64,000 bases of DNA from Citrobacter sp. R56. GTDB taxonomy: Bacteria; Pseudomonadota; Gammaproteobacteria; Enterobacterales; Enterobacteriaceae. Position numbers and translations under genes: made by a program. The notes beneath the pieces are model-generated. The model was not told where the DNA came from, did not search any database, and was given only the letters and a program-made list of their open reading frames with translations. This document shows, piece after piece, positions 19,201 through 32,475 of the stretch. The DNA lies in assembly GCF_016811995.1 (NCBI RefSeq), contig NZ_CP069159.1, forward strand, positions 372,001 through 436,000, in the 5' to 3' direction. Numbering within the stretch: the first letter of the stretch is position 1; each line of letters starts with the position of its first letter.

Positions 19201-19765
19201 AAACCTGCCATCAGACGCTATCGCTGCCGCGATAGAGGTACTGAATAAAGAAAATGTCATCGCCTATCCAACAGAAGCCGTCTTCGGTGTCGGGTGCGAT
19301 CCTGATAGCGAAACAGCAGTTACTCGATTGTTGGAACTGAAACAGCGACCCGTTGATAAAGGTCTCATATTGATCGCGGCAAATTTTGAACAACTGAGAT
19401 CTTATATTGATGACAGCGTGCTAACGGATGCCCAACGGGAAGCCGTATTTGCCCGCTGGCCAGGTCCTGTCACATTTGTTTTCCCCGCGCCGGCGACAAC
19501 GCCTCGCTGGTTGACGGGACGCTTTGATTCACTGGCCGTGCGCGTCACCGACCATCCGCTCGTGGTTGCATTGTGCCAGGCTTATGGTAAGCCGTTAGTT
19601 TCTACCAGCGCCAACCTGAGTGGATTGCCGCCATGCCGTACTGTTGAAGAAGTACGGGAGCAGTTCGGGGCAGACTTCCCTGTTGTTGAAGGCGAAACGG
19701 GAGGTCGTTTGAATCCATCTGAAATTCGTGATGCCCTGACGGGTGAATTGTTTCGACAGGGGTAA
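19193..19765 (+). CDS. tsaC: Threonylcarbamoyl-AMP synthase TsaC
   Basis: 190 residues from the GTG at 19193. An in-frame ATG at 19148 exists but would add 15 residues inside yrdD; the GTG gives the E. coli length. It makes threonylcarbamoyl-AMP from threonine, bicarbonate and ATP for t6A37 of ANN-decoding tRNAs. YrdC-fold motifs include [31 protein letters not shown], and [12 protein letters not shown]. It is coupled to yrdD by an 8-nt overlap and ends 4 nt before aroE. Confidence 0.96.
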   Translation: MNKNLPSDAIAAAIEVLNKENVIAYPTEAVFGVGCDPDSETAVTRLLELKQRPVDKGLILIAANFEQLRSYIDDSVLTDAQREAVFARWPGPVTFVFPAPATTPRWLTGRFDSLAVRVTDHPLVVALCQAYGKPLVSTSANLSGLPPCRTVEEVREQFGADFPVVEGETGGRLNPSEIRDALTGELFRQG

Positions 19766-19769
19766 GATG

Positions 19770-20588
19770 ATGGAAACCTATGCCGTTTTTGGTAATCCGA
19801 TCGCACACAGTAAGTCGCCGTTCATTCATCACCATTTTGCACAACAACTGCAAATTGAACATCCCTATGGGCGGGTATTAGCGCCGATCAATGATTTTAT
19901 CGGTACGCTTAATACCTTCTTTGCTGAAGGGGGAAAAGGGGCGAATGTTACCGTTCCTTTTAAAGAAGAAGCGTTCGCACGGGCAGACGAATTGACGGAG
20001 CGTGCGGCTCTTGCCGGGGCCGTCAACACGCTCAAAAAGCTTGAGGATGGTCGCATACTGGGTGATAACACTGACGGTATTGGGCTGTTAAGCGATCTTG
20101 AACGCTTATCTTTCATTCGGCCTGGCGCGCGTGTTTTGCTCATTGGTGCGGGGGGCGCTTCCCGTGGCGTATTGTTGCCACTGCTTTCGATGGATTGCGC
20201 AGTGACGATCGTGAACCGAACGGCTTCGCGTGCGGAAGAACTGGCGAAAATTTTTGCCCATACAGGGAGTGTTCAGTCTCTGAAAATGGATGCGCTGGTG
20301 GATCATGAGTTTGATCTGATCATTAACGCAACATCCAGCGGGATCAGTGGTGATATTCCTGCTATTCCGGCATCCCTTATTCATCCTTCTGTTTATTGCT
20401 ACGATATGTTCTATCAGAAAGGGAATACGCCGTTTCTTACCTGGTGTATAGAGAAGGGAGCCAGATCCTACGCAGATGGTCTGGGTATGCTGGTGGGGCA
20501 GGCGGCGCACGCTGTTTTGCTTTGGCACGGTACATTACCAGACGTTGAGCCAGTGATTAAATTGCTGCAACAGGAGTTGTCTGCATGA
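19770..20588 (+). CDS. aroE: Shikimate dehydrogenase
   Basis: 272 residues from the second of two adjacent ATGs ([17 protein letters not shown]). AroE reduces 3-dehydroshikimate with NADPH in aromatic amino-acid synthesis. Catalytic K65 (VPFKEEA) and D102 (LGDNTDG) are present, and the NADP-binding glycine loop GAGGASRGV lies at about 126-134. The stop overlaps the yrdB start by 4 nt (ATGA). Confidence 0.97.
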   Translation: METYAVFGNPIAHSKSPFIHHHFAQQLQIEHPYGRVLAPINDFIGTLNTFFAEGGKGANVTVPFKEEAFARADELTERAALAGAVNTLKKLEDGRILGDNTDGIGLLSDLERLSFIRPGARVLLIGAGGASRGVLLPLLSMDCAVTIVNRTASRAEELAKIFAHTGSVQSLKMDALVDHEFDLIINATSSGISGDIPAIPASLIHPSVYCYDMFYQKGNTPFLTWCIEKGARSYADGLGMLVGQAAHAVLLWHGTLPDVEPVIKLLQQELSA

Positions 20589-20842
20589 ATCAGGCCATCC
20601 AGTTCCCTGACAGAGAAGAGTGGAACGCAGATATCGACGCTGTCAGCTTTCCTGCGCTGGTAAATGGTATGCAACTCATGTGTGCGATTAAAGGAGAGAC
20701 GCTGGCACATCGTTATGGCGGCGATACCCCGGAGCAGTGGCTGGCTGCTTTTTGTGAGCATCGCTGGGATCTGGAAGAAGAAGCTGAAGCACTGATCCAG
20801 TCCCAGCAAGAAGACGATCACGGTTGGGTCTGGTTGTCCTGA
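20585..20842 (+). CDS. yrdB: Conserved small protein YrdB (DUF1488)
   Basis: 85 residues starting [13 protein letters not shown], acidic, no membrane segment. It matches the DUF1488 family (YrdB); the function is unknown. It overlaps aroE by 4 nt at its start, and its last 25 nt overlap the 3' end of the convergent yrdA gene. Confidence 0.88.
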   Translation: MNQAIQFPDREEWNADIDAVSFPALVNGMQLMCAIKGETLAHRYGGDTPEQWLAAFCEHRWDLEEEAEALIQSQQEDDHGWVWLS

Positions 20843-21372
20843 CTGAGATATTCGTCTTTCCACTTCACATAGTTATTCGCGGAGTATTGCAGACCTGCCT
20901 TCTCCGCGTCGCTCAGAGGGCGGATTTGTTTCACCGGGCTTCCCAGATACAGATATCCACTCTCAAGACGTTTGTTTTGCGGTACAAGACTACCTGCCCC
21001 GATCATGACGTCATCTTCTATAACTGCGCCATCCAACAGAATCGATCCCATCCCGACTAAGACGCGGTTACCGATAATACAGCCGTGTAGCATGACCTTA
21101 TGTCCTACGGTCACATCCTCACCCACGATCAGGGGATTACCTTGTGGGTTGGAGGTCGATTTATGGGTGACGTGCAGTACGCTGCCGTCCTGAATATTCG
21201 TACGGGCGCCGACCTCGACGTAATTCACGTCTCCGCGGATAGCAACGAGCGGCCAAATACTGACATCATCCGCCAGACGGACATCGCCAATGACGACACT
21301 GCTGGTATTGATCATCACTCGTTTTCCGATCTGCGGGAAAAGATCCTTATAAGGACGTAGTACGTCAGACAT
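20818..21372 (-). CDS. yrdA: Gamma-carbonic-anhydrase-like hexapeptide protein YrdA
   Basis: 184 residues from MSDVLRPYKDLFPQIG; longer upstream reading frames run into the rrnD promoter region and are unlikely. Left-handed beta-helix hexapeptide repeats fill residues 20-150. Metal-ligand-like histidines occur in LHVTHKS and VGHKVMLHG. The family is gamma-carbonic-anhydrase-like but activity is not established for YrdA. It converges on yrdB with a 25-bp overlap. Confidence 0.92.
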   Translation of the reverse strand: MSDVLRPYKDLFPQIGKRVMINTSSVVIGDVRLADDVSIWPLVAIRGDVNYVEVGARTNIQDGSVLHVTHKSTSNPQGNPLIVGEDVTVGHKVMLHGCIIGNRVLVGMGSILLDGAVIEDDVMIGAGSLVPQNKRLESGYLYLGSPVKQIRPLSDAEKAGLQYSANNYVKWKDEYLSQDNQTQP

Positions 21373-21499
21373 ATTTACCTCAACAAAATAGAACCGTAAT
21401 GATGACTTTGGTTGGATTATTGGCTCTGTGCAAGCGATTTGAGTATCAAAAATCAGGCGAATTGCGCAGGAATGGAACGAAAGGGGTGAAAAAACAGCA

Positions 21500-21553
21500 A
21501 ACAGAAAAAAAGATCTAAAAAACACTTGTGCTAAAAAATGGGATCCCTATAAT
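21500..21553 (+). promoter_or_regulatory. rrnD P1 promoter with A-rich UP element
   Basis: -35 TTGTGC at 21526-21531 and a perfect -10 TATAAT at 21548-21553 are 16 bp apart, the short spacer typical of rrn P1. An A-rich tract upstream (about 21500-21525) fits an UP element. The discriminator is GCGCCTCC, fitting ppGpp/DksA control. Fis sites are expected further upstream but I could not place them confidently. Confidence 0.88.
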
Positions 21554-21635
21554 GCGCCTCCATCGACACGGCGGATGTGAATCACTTCACACAAACAGCC
21601 GGTTCGGTTGAAGAGAAAAATTCTGAAAATCAGGG

Positions 21636-21663
21636 TTGACTCTGAAAGAGGAAAGCGTAATAT
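21636..21663 (+). promoter_or_regulatory. rrnD P2 promoter
   Basis: -35 TTGACT at 21636-21641 and -10 TAATAT at 21658-21663 with 16-bp spacing, about 110 bp downstream of P1. This is the usual spacing of tandem rrn promoters. Confidence 0.85.
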
Positions 21664-21701
21664 ACGCCACCTCGCGACAGAGCGCTAAAGCGCGTCGCAA
21701 C

Positions 21702-21713
21702 TGCTCTTTAACA
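21702..21713 (+). promoter_or_regulatory. rrn leader boxA antitermination site
   Basis: TGCTCTTTAACA matches the boxA consensus bound by NusB/S10 and lies in the leader after P2. A second copy, TGCTCTTTAA, is in the 16S-23S spacer at 23734-23743. Confidence 0.88.
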
Positions 21714-21718
21714 ATTTA

Positions 21719-21739
21719 TCAGACAATCTGTGTGGGCAC
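21719..21739 (+). other. 5' arm of the 16S RNase III processing stem
   Basis: The 21-nt arm here (TCAGACAATCTGTGTGGGCAC) pairs with GTGCTCACACAGATTGTCTGA at 23409-23429, bringing the two ends of pre-16S together. RNase III cleaves this stem in E. coli. Confidence 0.85.
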
Positions 21740-21844
21740 TCGAAGATACGGATTCTTAACGTCGAAAGACGAAAAATGAATACCAAGTCTCAAGAGTGAA
21801 CATACGTAATTCATTACGAAGTTTAATTCACGAGCATCAAACTT

Positions 21845-23386
<1,542 letters not shown>

Positions 23387-23456
23387 CCTTAAAGAACCTG
23401 CCTTTGTAGTGCTCACACAGATTGTCTGATGAAAATTAGCAGTAAGAAATCTCTGC

Positions 23457-23533
<77 letters not shown>

Positions 23534-23594
23534 AATTCCTTCTGATACCGTAGGGTGCTTCAGAATGAACTAAGGTGAACGAGATGACTACGAT

Positions 23595-23670
23595 GGGGCT
23601 ATAGCTCAGCTGGGAGAGCGCCTGCTTTGCACGCAGGAGGTCTGCGGTTCGATCCCGCATAGCTCCACCA
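23595..23670 (+). tRNA. alaU: tRNA-Ala (UGC)
   Basis: 76 nt with encoded CCA. The acceptor arms GGGGCTA/TAGCTCC and the anticodon TGC at 23628-23630 are present. It is the second spacer tRNA, and the Ile-Ala pair marks rrnA/D/H-type operons. Confidence 0.96.
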
Positions 23671-23733
23671 TTACTTACTGCAAAAAACCAAGAAAACTTC
23701 AGAGTGTACCTGAAAAGGTTCACTGCGAAGTTT

Positions 23734-23743
23734 TGCTCTTTAA
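23734..23743 (+). promoter_or_regulatory. Spacer boxA antitermination site
   Basis: TGCTCTTTAA repeats the leader boxA about 60 nt after tRNA-Ala and before 23S. It is the standard second loading site for the rRNA antitermination complex. Confidence 0.8.
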
Positions 23744-23876
23744 AAATCTGGATCAAGCTGAAAATTGAAACGACACACTGTGTCTGTTCTCCGTAATAAG
23801 AACAGACAAGCGGTGTGTTCGAGTCTCTCAAATTTTCGCAACACGATGTGTTTTACGAAACACCTTCGGGTTGTGA

Positions 23877-26786
<2,910 letters not shown>

Positions 26787-26789
26787 ACA

Positions 26790-26808
26790 ACGCCAAAGGT
26801 GTTTTGGC
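26790..26808 (+). other. Processing hairpin after 23S
   Basis: CGCCAAA and TTTGGCG arms form a short hairpin just past the mature 23S end, in the 23S-5S spacer. It probably takes part in processing. Confidence 0.5.
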
Positions 26809-26878
26809 GAAGAGACCAATAATCAGCTTGATACAGATTAAATTAATGTGTTCAGAGAACATGTTAATAAACAGAATT

Positions 26879-26998
26879 TGCCTGGCGGCTGTAGCGCGGT
26901 GGTCCCACCTGACCCCATGCCGAACTCAGAAGTGAAACGCCGTAGCGCCGATGGTAGTGTGGGGTCTCCCCATGCGAGAGTAGGGAACTGCCAGGCAT
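26879..26998 (+). rRNA. rrfD: 5S ribosomal RNA, first copy
   Basis: 120 nt, from TGCCTGGCGG to CTGCCAGGCAT. Helix I is formed by TGCCTGG and CCAGGCA. It follows 23S by 92 nt, and a near-identical second copy lies downstream of tRNA-Thr. Confidence 0.97.
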
Positions 26999-27010
26999 CA
27001 AATTTAGCGT

Positions 27011-27086
27011 GCTGATATGGCTCAGTTGGTAGAGCGCACCCTTGGTAAGGGTGAGGTCCCCAGTTCGACTCTGGGTATCAGCACCA
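27011..27086 (+). tRNA. thrV: tRNA-Thr (GGU)
   Basis: 76 nt with encoded CCA. The acceptor arms GCTGATA/TATCAGC and the anticodon GGT at 27044-27046 are present. It lies between the two 5S genes, the arrangement of E. coli rrnD. Confidence 0.96.
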
Positions 27087-27124
27087 CTTAATTCGGTTAA
27101 AGTTCGGTGCAGTAAAAAAGAATT

Positions 27125-27244
27125 TGTCTGGCGGCTGTAGCGCGGTGGTCCCACCTGACCCCATGCCGAACTCAGAAGTGAAACGCCGTAGCGCCGATGG
27201 TAGTGTGGGGTCTCCCCATGCGAGAGTAGGGAACTGCCAGACAT
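27125..27244 (+). rRNA. rrfF: 5S ribosomal RNA, second copy
   Basis: 120 nt, identical by eye to the first copy except in helix I, where TGTCTGG pairs with CCAGACA. The C-to-T and G-to-A changes are opposite each other, so the pairing is kept. It closes the rrn operon before the terminator. Confidence 0.96.
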
Positions 27245-27255
27245 CAAATAAGAAG

Positions 27256-27286
27256 AACCCCGGTCCGCAAGGTCCGGGGTTTTTTG
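27256..27286 (+). terminator. Terminator of the rRNA operon
   Basis: Arms ACCCCGG and CCGGGGT with CC/GG near a GCAA loop, one internal mismatch, followed by a T6 run. It begins 12 nt after the second 5S. Confidence 0.9.
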
Positions 27287-27341
27287 CGTTTATTAGCCTG
27301 ATAAGCACAGTGGCATAAGGCGAAACAGGTGCACAAATTTA

Positions 27342-27375
27342 GCCGGATAGTGGCGTAAACGCCTTATCCGGCCTG
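27342..27375. repeat. REP-like palindromic element
   Basis: Imperfect palindrome with arms GCCGGATA and TTATCCGGC around GGCGTAAACGCC, the typical enterobacterial REP core. It lies between the convergent rrnD and yhdZ ends. Confidence 0.8.
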
Positions 27376-27406
27376 AGGGTCTTGCCAAGTATTTAATCAT
27401 GCAAAA

Positions 27407-28165
27407 TTAATGCAGTACCTGCGACAAAAACGCGCGGGTGCGCTCTGATTTTGGTTGAGAGAAAAACTCCTCCGGGGGCGCCTGTTCAACAATTTCACCA
27501 CGATCCATAAAGATCACCCGGTCAGCTACCGTTCTGGCAAACCCCATTTCATGTGTCACACACAACATCGTCATTCCGGACTGCGCCAGGCCAATCATGG
27601 TATCCAGTACCTCTTTCACCATTTCAGGATCCAGAGCCGAGGTGGGTTCGTCAAAAAGCATAATTTTCGGTTTCATGCACAGTGAGCGCGCAATCGCCAC
27701 GCGTTGTTGTTGGCCACCCGATATTTGTCCTGGGAATTTCTGCGCATGTTCAGCGATCCGTACTCGCTCCAGATAATGCATCGCCAGCGCTTCAGCCTCT
27801 TTCTTTGGCATTTTATGAACCCAAATCGGCGCAAGTGTGCAATTTTGCAAAACCGTCAGGTGAGGAAACAAATTGAAGTGCTGGAACACCATCCCAACTT
27901 CCTGCCTGACACGCTCGATATTGCGGATGTCGTCATTGAGTTCAATTCCATCGACGATGATACGTCCTTGCTGATGCTCCTCCAGATGGTTAATACAGCG
28001 GATGGTGGTTGACTTACCGGAGCCGGATGGTCCGCAAAGGACAATTCGCTCGCCTTGTCTTACGTTCAAATTGATATTTTTCAGGACATGAAATTGCCCG
28101 AACCATTTGTTGACGTTTTCCAGCGTAATCATCGCGTCGGCAGGTTGGATTAATAATTGGCTCAT
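27407..28165 (-). CDS. yhdZ: Polar amino-acid ABC transporter ATPase YhdZ
   Basis: 252 residues from [17 protein letters not shown]; an in-frame upstream extension lies within yhdY and is rejected. It is the nucleotide-binding subunit: Walker [10 protein letters not shown] (about 47-55), signature SGGQQQR, Walker [13 protein letters not shown], and switch histidine VTHEM. It is the last gene of yhdWXYZ, 7 nt after yhdY. The substrate is inferred only as polar or general L-amino acids from family similarity (Aap/GlnQ type). Confidence 0.95.
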   Translation of the reverse strand: MSQLLIQPADAMITLENVNKWFGQFHVLKNINLNVRQGERIVLCGPSGSGKSTTIRCINHLEEHQQGRIIVDGIELNDDIRNIERVRQEVGMVFQHFNLFPHLTVLQNCTLAPIWVHKMPKKEAEALAMHYLERVRIAEHAQKFPGQISGGQQQRVAIARSLCMKPKIMLFDEPTSALDPEMVKEVLDTMIGLAQSGMTMLCVTHEMGFARTVADRVIFMDRGEIVEQAPPEEFFSQPKSERTRAFLSQVLH

Positions 28166-28172
28166 AGATTCC

Positions 28173-29279
28173 TCAGTGCGGTGTACGCCCGGTGTTAAAA
28201 CGCTTCTCCAGATGCTGGCTATAGCGAGACATGCTGAAACAGAAAACCCAGTAAATGAGGGCAGCAAAAACATACCCTTCGGTCGACATGCCCAGCCAGG
28301 CGGGATCGACGGTGGCCTGCTGTACGCTGCTAAACAGATCAAACAGGCCGATGATGATCACCAGGCTGGTATCTTTAAACAGGGCAATGATGGTGTTCAC
28401 AAGCCCTGGGATCACCATCTTCAACGCTTGCGGAAGAATGACGAGCCCCTGGGTTTTCCAGTAACCCAGTGCCAGAGACTCTGCGGCTTCATACTGGCCT
28501 TTTGGTAACGCCTGTAGTCCACCGCGCACCACTTCTGCGACATAGGCGGACTGGAACAGAATTACGCCTACCAGTGCCCGGATAAGTTTGTCGATGCTGG
28601 TACCTTCCGCCATGAAGAGCGGTAGCATGACTGAGGACATAAACAGTACGGTAATCAAAGGTACGCCGCGCCAGAATTCAATAAAAATGACGGACAGTAC
28701 GCGAACGACCGGCATATGAGAACGGCGGCTGAGCGCCAGCAAAATTCCTAATGGGAGTGCCCCCGCGATGCCCACCGAGGCAATAATCAGGGTCAGCGTT
28801 AACCCACCCCACTGCCGCGTTTCTACCCGATCGAGCCCCAAAACGCCGCCATACAGGAGCCACCAAACAACGATAGGGTAGATAACTGCCCAAACCGCAA
28901 TATAGCGCCCGCGATGCGGTATCGACCTCCAGAACATGGGAGCAATGGAGAGCAGGCCTGTGAGTAATGCAATATTGATACGCCAACGCTGTTCGTGTGG
29001 ATAGAGCCCATACATAAACTGGCCGAAGCGCTCATGGATAAACACCCAACAAGCGCCTGCTTTTGTGCAATCACTCCGGGTGGAACCTACCCAGTTAGCC
29101 TGCAAGAATGCCCAATTCAGTAGAGGGGGAATGAGCTCCCACATGAGCCATAGGCAGAAAATCGTCAGCAGACTATTGGACCAACTGGAAAATAAATTCT
29201 TACGGGCCCACAACACTACACGGTCTGCGCCGTGACTGGCGGGGCGCGGGGGATGAGACAGCAGAGCTTTTGTCATCAT
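28173..29279 (-). CDS. yhdY: Amino-acid ABC transporter permease YhdY
   Basis: 368 residues, about eight membrane segments. The ABC permease EAA loop [20 protein letters not shown] lies near residues 265-285. Like AapM, it is longer than simple polar amino-acid permeases because of an N-terminal extension with extra helices and a periplasmic loop. It lies between yhdX (6 nt) and yhdZ (7 nt) in one operon. Confidence 0.94.
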   Translation of the reverse strand: MMTKALLSHPPRPASHGADRVVLWARKNLFSSWSNSLLTIFCLWLMWELIPPLLNWAFLQANWVGSTRSDCTKAGACWVFIHERFGQFMYGLYPHEQRWRINIALLTGLLSIAPMFWRSIPHRGRYIAVWAVIYPIVVWWLLYGGVLGLDRVETRQWGGLTLTLIIASVGIAGALPLGILLALSRRSHMPVVRVLSVIFIEFWRGVPLITVLFMSSVMLPLFMAEGTSIDKLIRALVGVILFQSAYVAEVVRGGLQALPKGQYEAAESLALGYWKTQGLVILPQALKMVIPGLVNTIIALFKDTSLVIIIGLFDLFSSVQQATVDPAWLGMSTEGYVFAALIYWVFCFSMSRYSQHLEKRFNTGRTPH

Positions 29280-29285
29280 GATTCC

Positions 29286-30467
29286 TTAGCGCTCGATCAG
29301 TGCGATGCGGCGGTTATAAATGTTCATCAGCAGTGAAATAGACAGACTGATAATGAGGTACACAGACATGGTAATGGCGATCGTCTCAATGGCTTGTCCC
29401 GTCTGGTTGAGTACCGTCCCGGCAAACAGCGACACCATATCCGGGTAGCCAATGGCGGCGGCAAGCGAAGAGTTTTTGACAATGTTCAGATACTGGCTGG
29501 TGAGTGGTGGAATGATTACGCGCAGCGCCTGAGGAATAATGACCTGGCGTAGCGTCACCGTATTTGGCAGACCCAGTGAACGTGCGGCCTCATGTTGACC
29601 ATAAGGAACCGCCTGAATACCGGCCCGAATGATTTCTGCAATAAATGCGGAGGTATACACAGATAACGCCAGAGTCAGTGCCGCCAGTTCGGGAATGAGA
29701 GCCATTCCCCCCCGGAAGTTAAACCCGCGCAATTCCGGTACGTTCCAGTGAAGCGCAGCGCCAAAAATCCAGTGCGCCATCACGGGGAACAGGACTAACA
29801 ATGCCATTGCCGTCGGCCAGGTTCTGCGTAGCCGACCTGTTTTTATCTGGTGCATTTTGTTGAAGCGAAATAGCCCAACGGACAATGCTGCGGCAAACAG
29901 GAACGCAAGGCAAAACGCGAACAGACCTTCTCCAATCAATGGGGCTGGGATATAGAGCCCCCGGTTGCTCAGAAAGACCAGATCCAGTGCGCTGACGGCC
30001 TGACGCGGTCCCGGAAGATTGCGCAGTACGGCAAAATACCAAAAGAAGATCTGCAACAGGGGCGGGATATTGCGGAAGGTTTCGATGTAGAGGGTGGAGA
30101 GTTTGCGTAATAACCAGTTATCCGACAGGCGAGCAAGTCCCAGAAAGAAACCGAGAAATGACGCGAATACAATGCATAATGCAGAAACTAAGAGCGTATT
30201 GAGCAATCCGACGATAAAAACGCGGCCATAGGTATCACCCTGTTCGTAATCGATCAGATGCTGGACGATACCGAATCCGGCACTGCGATCGAGAAAGGCA
30301 AACCCTGAGGTAATGCCCCGGTTGCTCAAGTTATTAATGGTGTTATGTATTAAATAGATAGCAACGCTGACAACCACGATGACGGCGAGTATTTGAAATA
30401 ACCAGGCGCGTACCGCAGGGTTAGAAAAGGATAACGTTCCTTTTACGGGGGAGCGGCGATGGAACAT
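29286..30467 (-). CDS. yhdX: Amino-acid ABC transporter permease YhdX
   Basis: 393 residues, AapQ-like permease partner of YhdY. It has an N-terminal transmembrane helix (about 20-42), a large periplasmic segment, and the EAA loop EAARSLGLPNTVTLRQVIIP near residue 290. The ATG start is 71 nt after yhdW, the only notable gap in the operon, and that gap holds a GC-rich hairpin. Confidence 0.94.
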   Translation of the reverse strand: MFHRRSPVKGTLSFSNPAVRAWLFQILAVIVVVSVAIYLIHNTINNLSNRGITSGFAFLDRSAGFGIVQHLIDYEQGDTYGRVFIVGLLNTLLVSALCIVFASFLGFFLGLARLSDNWLLRKLSTLYIETFRNIPPLLQIFFWYFAVLRNLPGPRQAVSALDLVFLSNRGLYIPAPLIGEGLFAFCLAFLFAAALSVGLFRFNKMHQIKTGRLRRTWPTAMALLVLFPVMAHWIFGAALHWNVPELRGFNFRGGMALIPELAALTLALSVYTSAFIAEIIRAGIQAVPYGQHEAARSLGLPNTVTLRQVIIPQALRVIIPPLTSQYLNIVKNSSLAAAIGYPDMVSLFAGTVLNQTGQAIETIAITMSVYLIISLSISLLMNIYNRRIALIER

Positions 30468-30500
30468 AAGAAAACCTCGGAAACCATGACTCTTGGCTGA

Positions 30501-30520
30501 GCGCCGCCTGGTCGCGGCGC
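30501..30520 (-). terminator. GC-rich hairpin between yhdW and yhdX
   Basis: Arms GCGCCGC and GCGGCGC around CTGGTC, without a T tract. It probably stabilises the yhdW message or partly attenuates the permease genes, as is common downstream of binding-protein genes. Confidence 0.5.
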
Positions 30521-30538
30521 CCGTTACATCACATCGGA

Positions 30539-31564
30539 TTAGCGTACGGGAGGGGCATACTGAATACCGCCGTTGTTCCAGAGATTATTCTGACCGCGTT
30601 TGATCTTCAGTGGGCTTTCCGATCCCACGTTGCGTTCAAAGATCTCCGCATAGTTCCCCACTTGCTTAATGACGTTGTAAGCCCATTTGTTATCGAGCTT
30701 AAGATCCTTGCCGTAATCCCCTTCTTTACCCAGCAGATGCGCCATATCAGGTGTCGCCGGGTTAGCGGCTTTTTCATCGACGTTCTTCGAGTTCACGCCC
30801 ATTTCCTCAGCGTTCAACATGGCAAAGAGCGTCCAGCGGACGACAGAGAACCACTCATCGTCGCCACGGCGCACGACAGGCCCCAGCGGTTCTTTGGAAA
30901 TGACTTCCGGCAACACTACCCACTCAGCCGGATTGCTGAGTTTGATCCTCAGGGCATACAGTTGAGACTGATCGGAAGCTAATGTATCGCAACGGCCTGA
31001 TTCCAGCGCTTTGGCTGACTCGTCAGAACGGTCGAAAGTCACCGGTGTGTATTTCATGTTATTGGCCTTGAAGTAATCGGCCACGTTAAGTTCGGTATCG
31101 GTTCCCGCCTGGATACAAACGGTGGCTCCGTCCAGCTCTTTGGCGCTCTTCAGGCCAGCTTTATTATGCGTAAGAAAACCGATGCCATCGTAGTAAGTCA
31201 CACCGGTGAAAGACATGCCCATGCCGGCATCGCGGGAAGAGGTCCAGGTGGTATTGCGGGATAACATATCAACTTCGCCAGACTGTAATGCAGTAAAACG
31301 TTCTTTTGCTGTGAGCGGGGTGTATTTTACTTTTGTATCATCGCCAAATACTGCGGCGGCGACACCACGGCAAACATCAACATCAATGCCCGAAAATTTA
31401 CCGCTCGCGTCAGCGTAAGAAAAACCAGGCAGGCCGTCACTGATACCACATTGTACGAAACCTTTTTTCTTCACTGCATCCAGCGTGGCTCCGGCATGTG
31501 CCTGATTTGCAACCGCAAGCAGCACGCCGGCTGCAGCAAAGCTGGCTATCATCATCTTTTTCAT
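30539..31564 (-). CDS. yhdW: Amino-acid ABC transporter periplasmic binding protein YhdW
   Basis: 341 residues. A Sec signal peptide occupies residues 1-24 (MKKMMIASFAAAGVLLAVANQAHA), followed by an AapJ-type type-II binding-protein fold. The frame is complete with no break. Its function is capture of polar amino acids for YhdXYZ, inferred from the family. It is first in the operon; a sigma-54 promoter lies about 90 nt upstream. Confidence 0.95.
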   Translation of the reverse strand: MKKMMIASFAAAGVLLAVANQAHAGATLDAVKKKGFVQCGISDGLPGFSYADASGKFSGIDVDVCRGVAAAVFGDDTKVKYTPLTAKERFTALQSGEVDMLSRNTTWTSSRDAGMGMSFTGVTYYDGIGFLTHNKAGLKSAKELDGATVCIQAGTDTELNVADYFKANNMKYTPVTFDRSDESAKALESGRCDTLASDQSQLYALRIKLSNPAEWVVLPEVISKEPLGPVVRRGDDEWFSVVRWTLFAMLNAEEMGVNSKNVDEKAANPATPDMAHLLGKEGDYGKDLKLDNKWAYNVIKQVGNYAEIFERNVGSESPLKIKRGQNNLWNNGGIQYAPPVR

Positions 31565-31652
31565 AATGCATCCTGTGTGGCGAAATTATTGTTATTGAGA
31601 GACGTTCTGGAAACGCCTTTTACCTGTCTGTGGCTCTGGCCATACTCTTTTA

Positions 31653-31668
31653 AGCAAAGGTGGTGCCA
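31653..31668 (-). promoter_or_regulatory. Sigma-54 promoter of yhdWXYZ
   Basis: On the minus strand the sequence is TGGCAC-N5-TTGCT, matching the RpoN consensus with GG and GC exactly 10 bp apart. Transcription would start near 31642, about 78 nt before the yhdW ATG. Confidence 0.88.
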
Positions 31669-31731
31669 GGTTTTGCGTTCGAATCTCTAACGCAATATGT
31701 CTGAGTGTAGACAGGAAAAAATAAATGCAGC

Positions 31732-31776
31732 GCCCTGAAATGGTGCGAAATTGAAACGTAAGCCACATTTTGGAGC
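31732..31776 (-). promoter_or_regulatory. Two NtrC-like enhancer boxes upstream of yhdW
   Basis: 15-bp sites GCCCT-N5-GGTGC (31732-31746) and GCCAC-N5-GGAGC (31762-31776) resemble the NtrC dyad GCACC-N5-GGTGC. Their centres are 30 bp apart, about three helical turns, near -97 and -127 from the predicted start. Each arm is imperfect, so this is a prediction. Confidence 0.55.
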
Positions 31777-31982
31777 AAAATATTTAAATTTCAGGTGATG
31801 TGTTGAATAATGATTTCGGGGGTGAAAATTGACAGGGTAAGGATGTAGAAAAAATGAGGATAGTTGCGAAAAGTTTTGGTTGTTAAATTTATCGCTGCAC
31901 TCTGTAAGTAAAACGAATAATTAAAAATCAGGGATTAAAACGAGGCCAACATTTTGTCTTATATGAAGATTCTTTCTTTGAC
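31777..31982. other. Rest of the yhdW-yhdV intergenic region
   Basis: AT-rich sequence upstream of the yhdW regulatory sites with no coding potential that I can support. The yhdW-yhdV gap is about 450 bp in total; its other elements are listed separately. Confidence 0.5.
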
Positions 31983-32013
31983 GTTAAAAGCGCGGCAATG
32001 CCGCGCTTTTAAC
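31983..32013 (-). terminator. Terminator downstream of yhdV
   Basis: Perfect 14-bp arms GTTAAAAGCGCGGC and GCCGCGCTTTTAAC around AAT, starting 2 nt past the yhdV stop. The A/T-rich stem bases make it usable in both directions. Confidence 0.85.
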
Positions 32014-32015
32014 AT

Positions 32016-32237
32016 TTATTTGGACAGGGCGATGATCCCCATCGTCATGCCGGCTACGGCGGCAGTCCCTACGGCGATAGCCCCTGCAGTTTCCCAGTTA
32101 TCCTGAGTGGTCCCCTTCATACAGGTATTGGTATGAACCAGACGGCCCTGATCATCATACACGGGTACGCAAGGGGAATCATGTGCACAGCCCGCCAGCA
32201 ATGCGGTGAGCAATGCAACTGAAATTAATCTTTTCAT
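32016..32237 (-). CDS. yhdV: Small lipoprotein YhdV
   Basis: 73 residues. A lipoprotein signal peptide ends in the lipobox LLAGC with the lipidated cysteine at residue 17. The mature part is short, with a glycine/alanine-rich hydrophobic C-terminus (AIAVGTAAVAGMTMGIIALSK) that could be a second membrane segment. Matches YhdV; function unknown. It is monocistronic, with its own terminator. Confidence 0.88.
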   Translation of the reverse strand: MKRLISVALLTALLAGCAHDSPCVPVYDDQGRLVHTNTCMKGTTQDNWETAGAIAVGTAAVAGMTMGIIALSK

Positions 32238-32475
32238 GGTGTTACCTCAAAAATAAACGTTTCGCGAAATACAGCAAAGACAAATGCCAGGCCATCTGCG
32301 AACTCGTGGTTATTTTACCACCACTTAAAAAGCGGCTGGCATGGGGAATAATCTCAATTCGTGTGAATTGTAAAAATAATGGAGAAACAAACCGGTTGGG
32401 AGAGCGTTATCGGGATGAAATAGAGAAAAATAAATGACTATCTATTTAATAAATAAGGAGGTGGTTATTTTGTAG
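32238..32475. other. yhdV upstream region
   Basis: About 240 bp between yhdV and acrF, AT-rich, with no convincing gene. It must hold the yhdV promoter, but I see no clear hexamer pair. Confidence 0.5.

Noticed and set aside
26864-27308. Minus-strand frames across the 5S and tRNA-Thr genes
   Set aside because: They are antisense translations of structural RNA (GDLTLTKGALYQLSHI is tRNA-Thr in reverse). The apparent repeat within the protein is the duplicated 5S.
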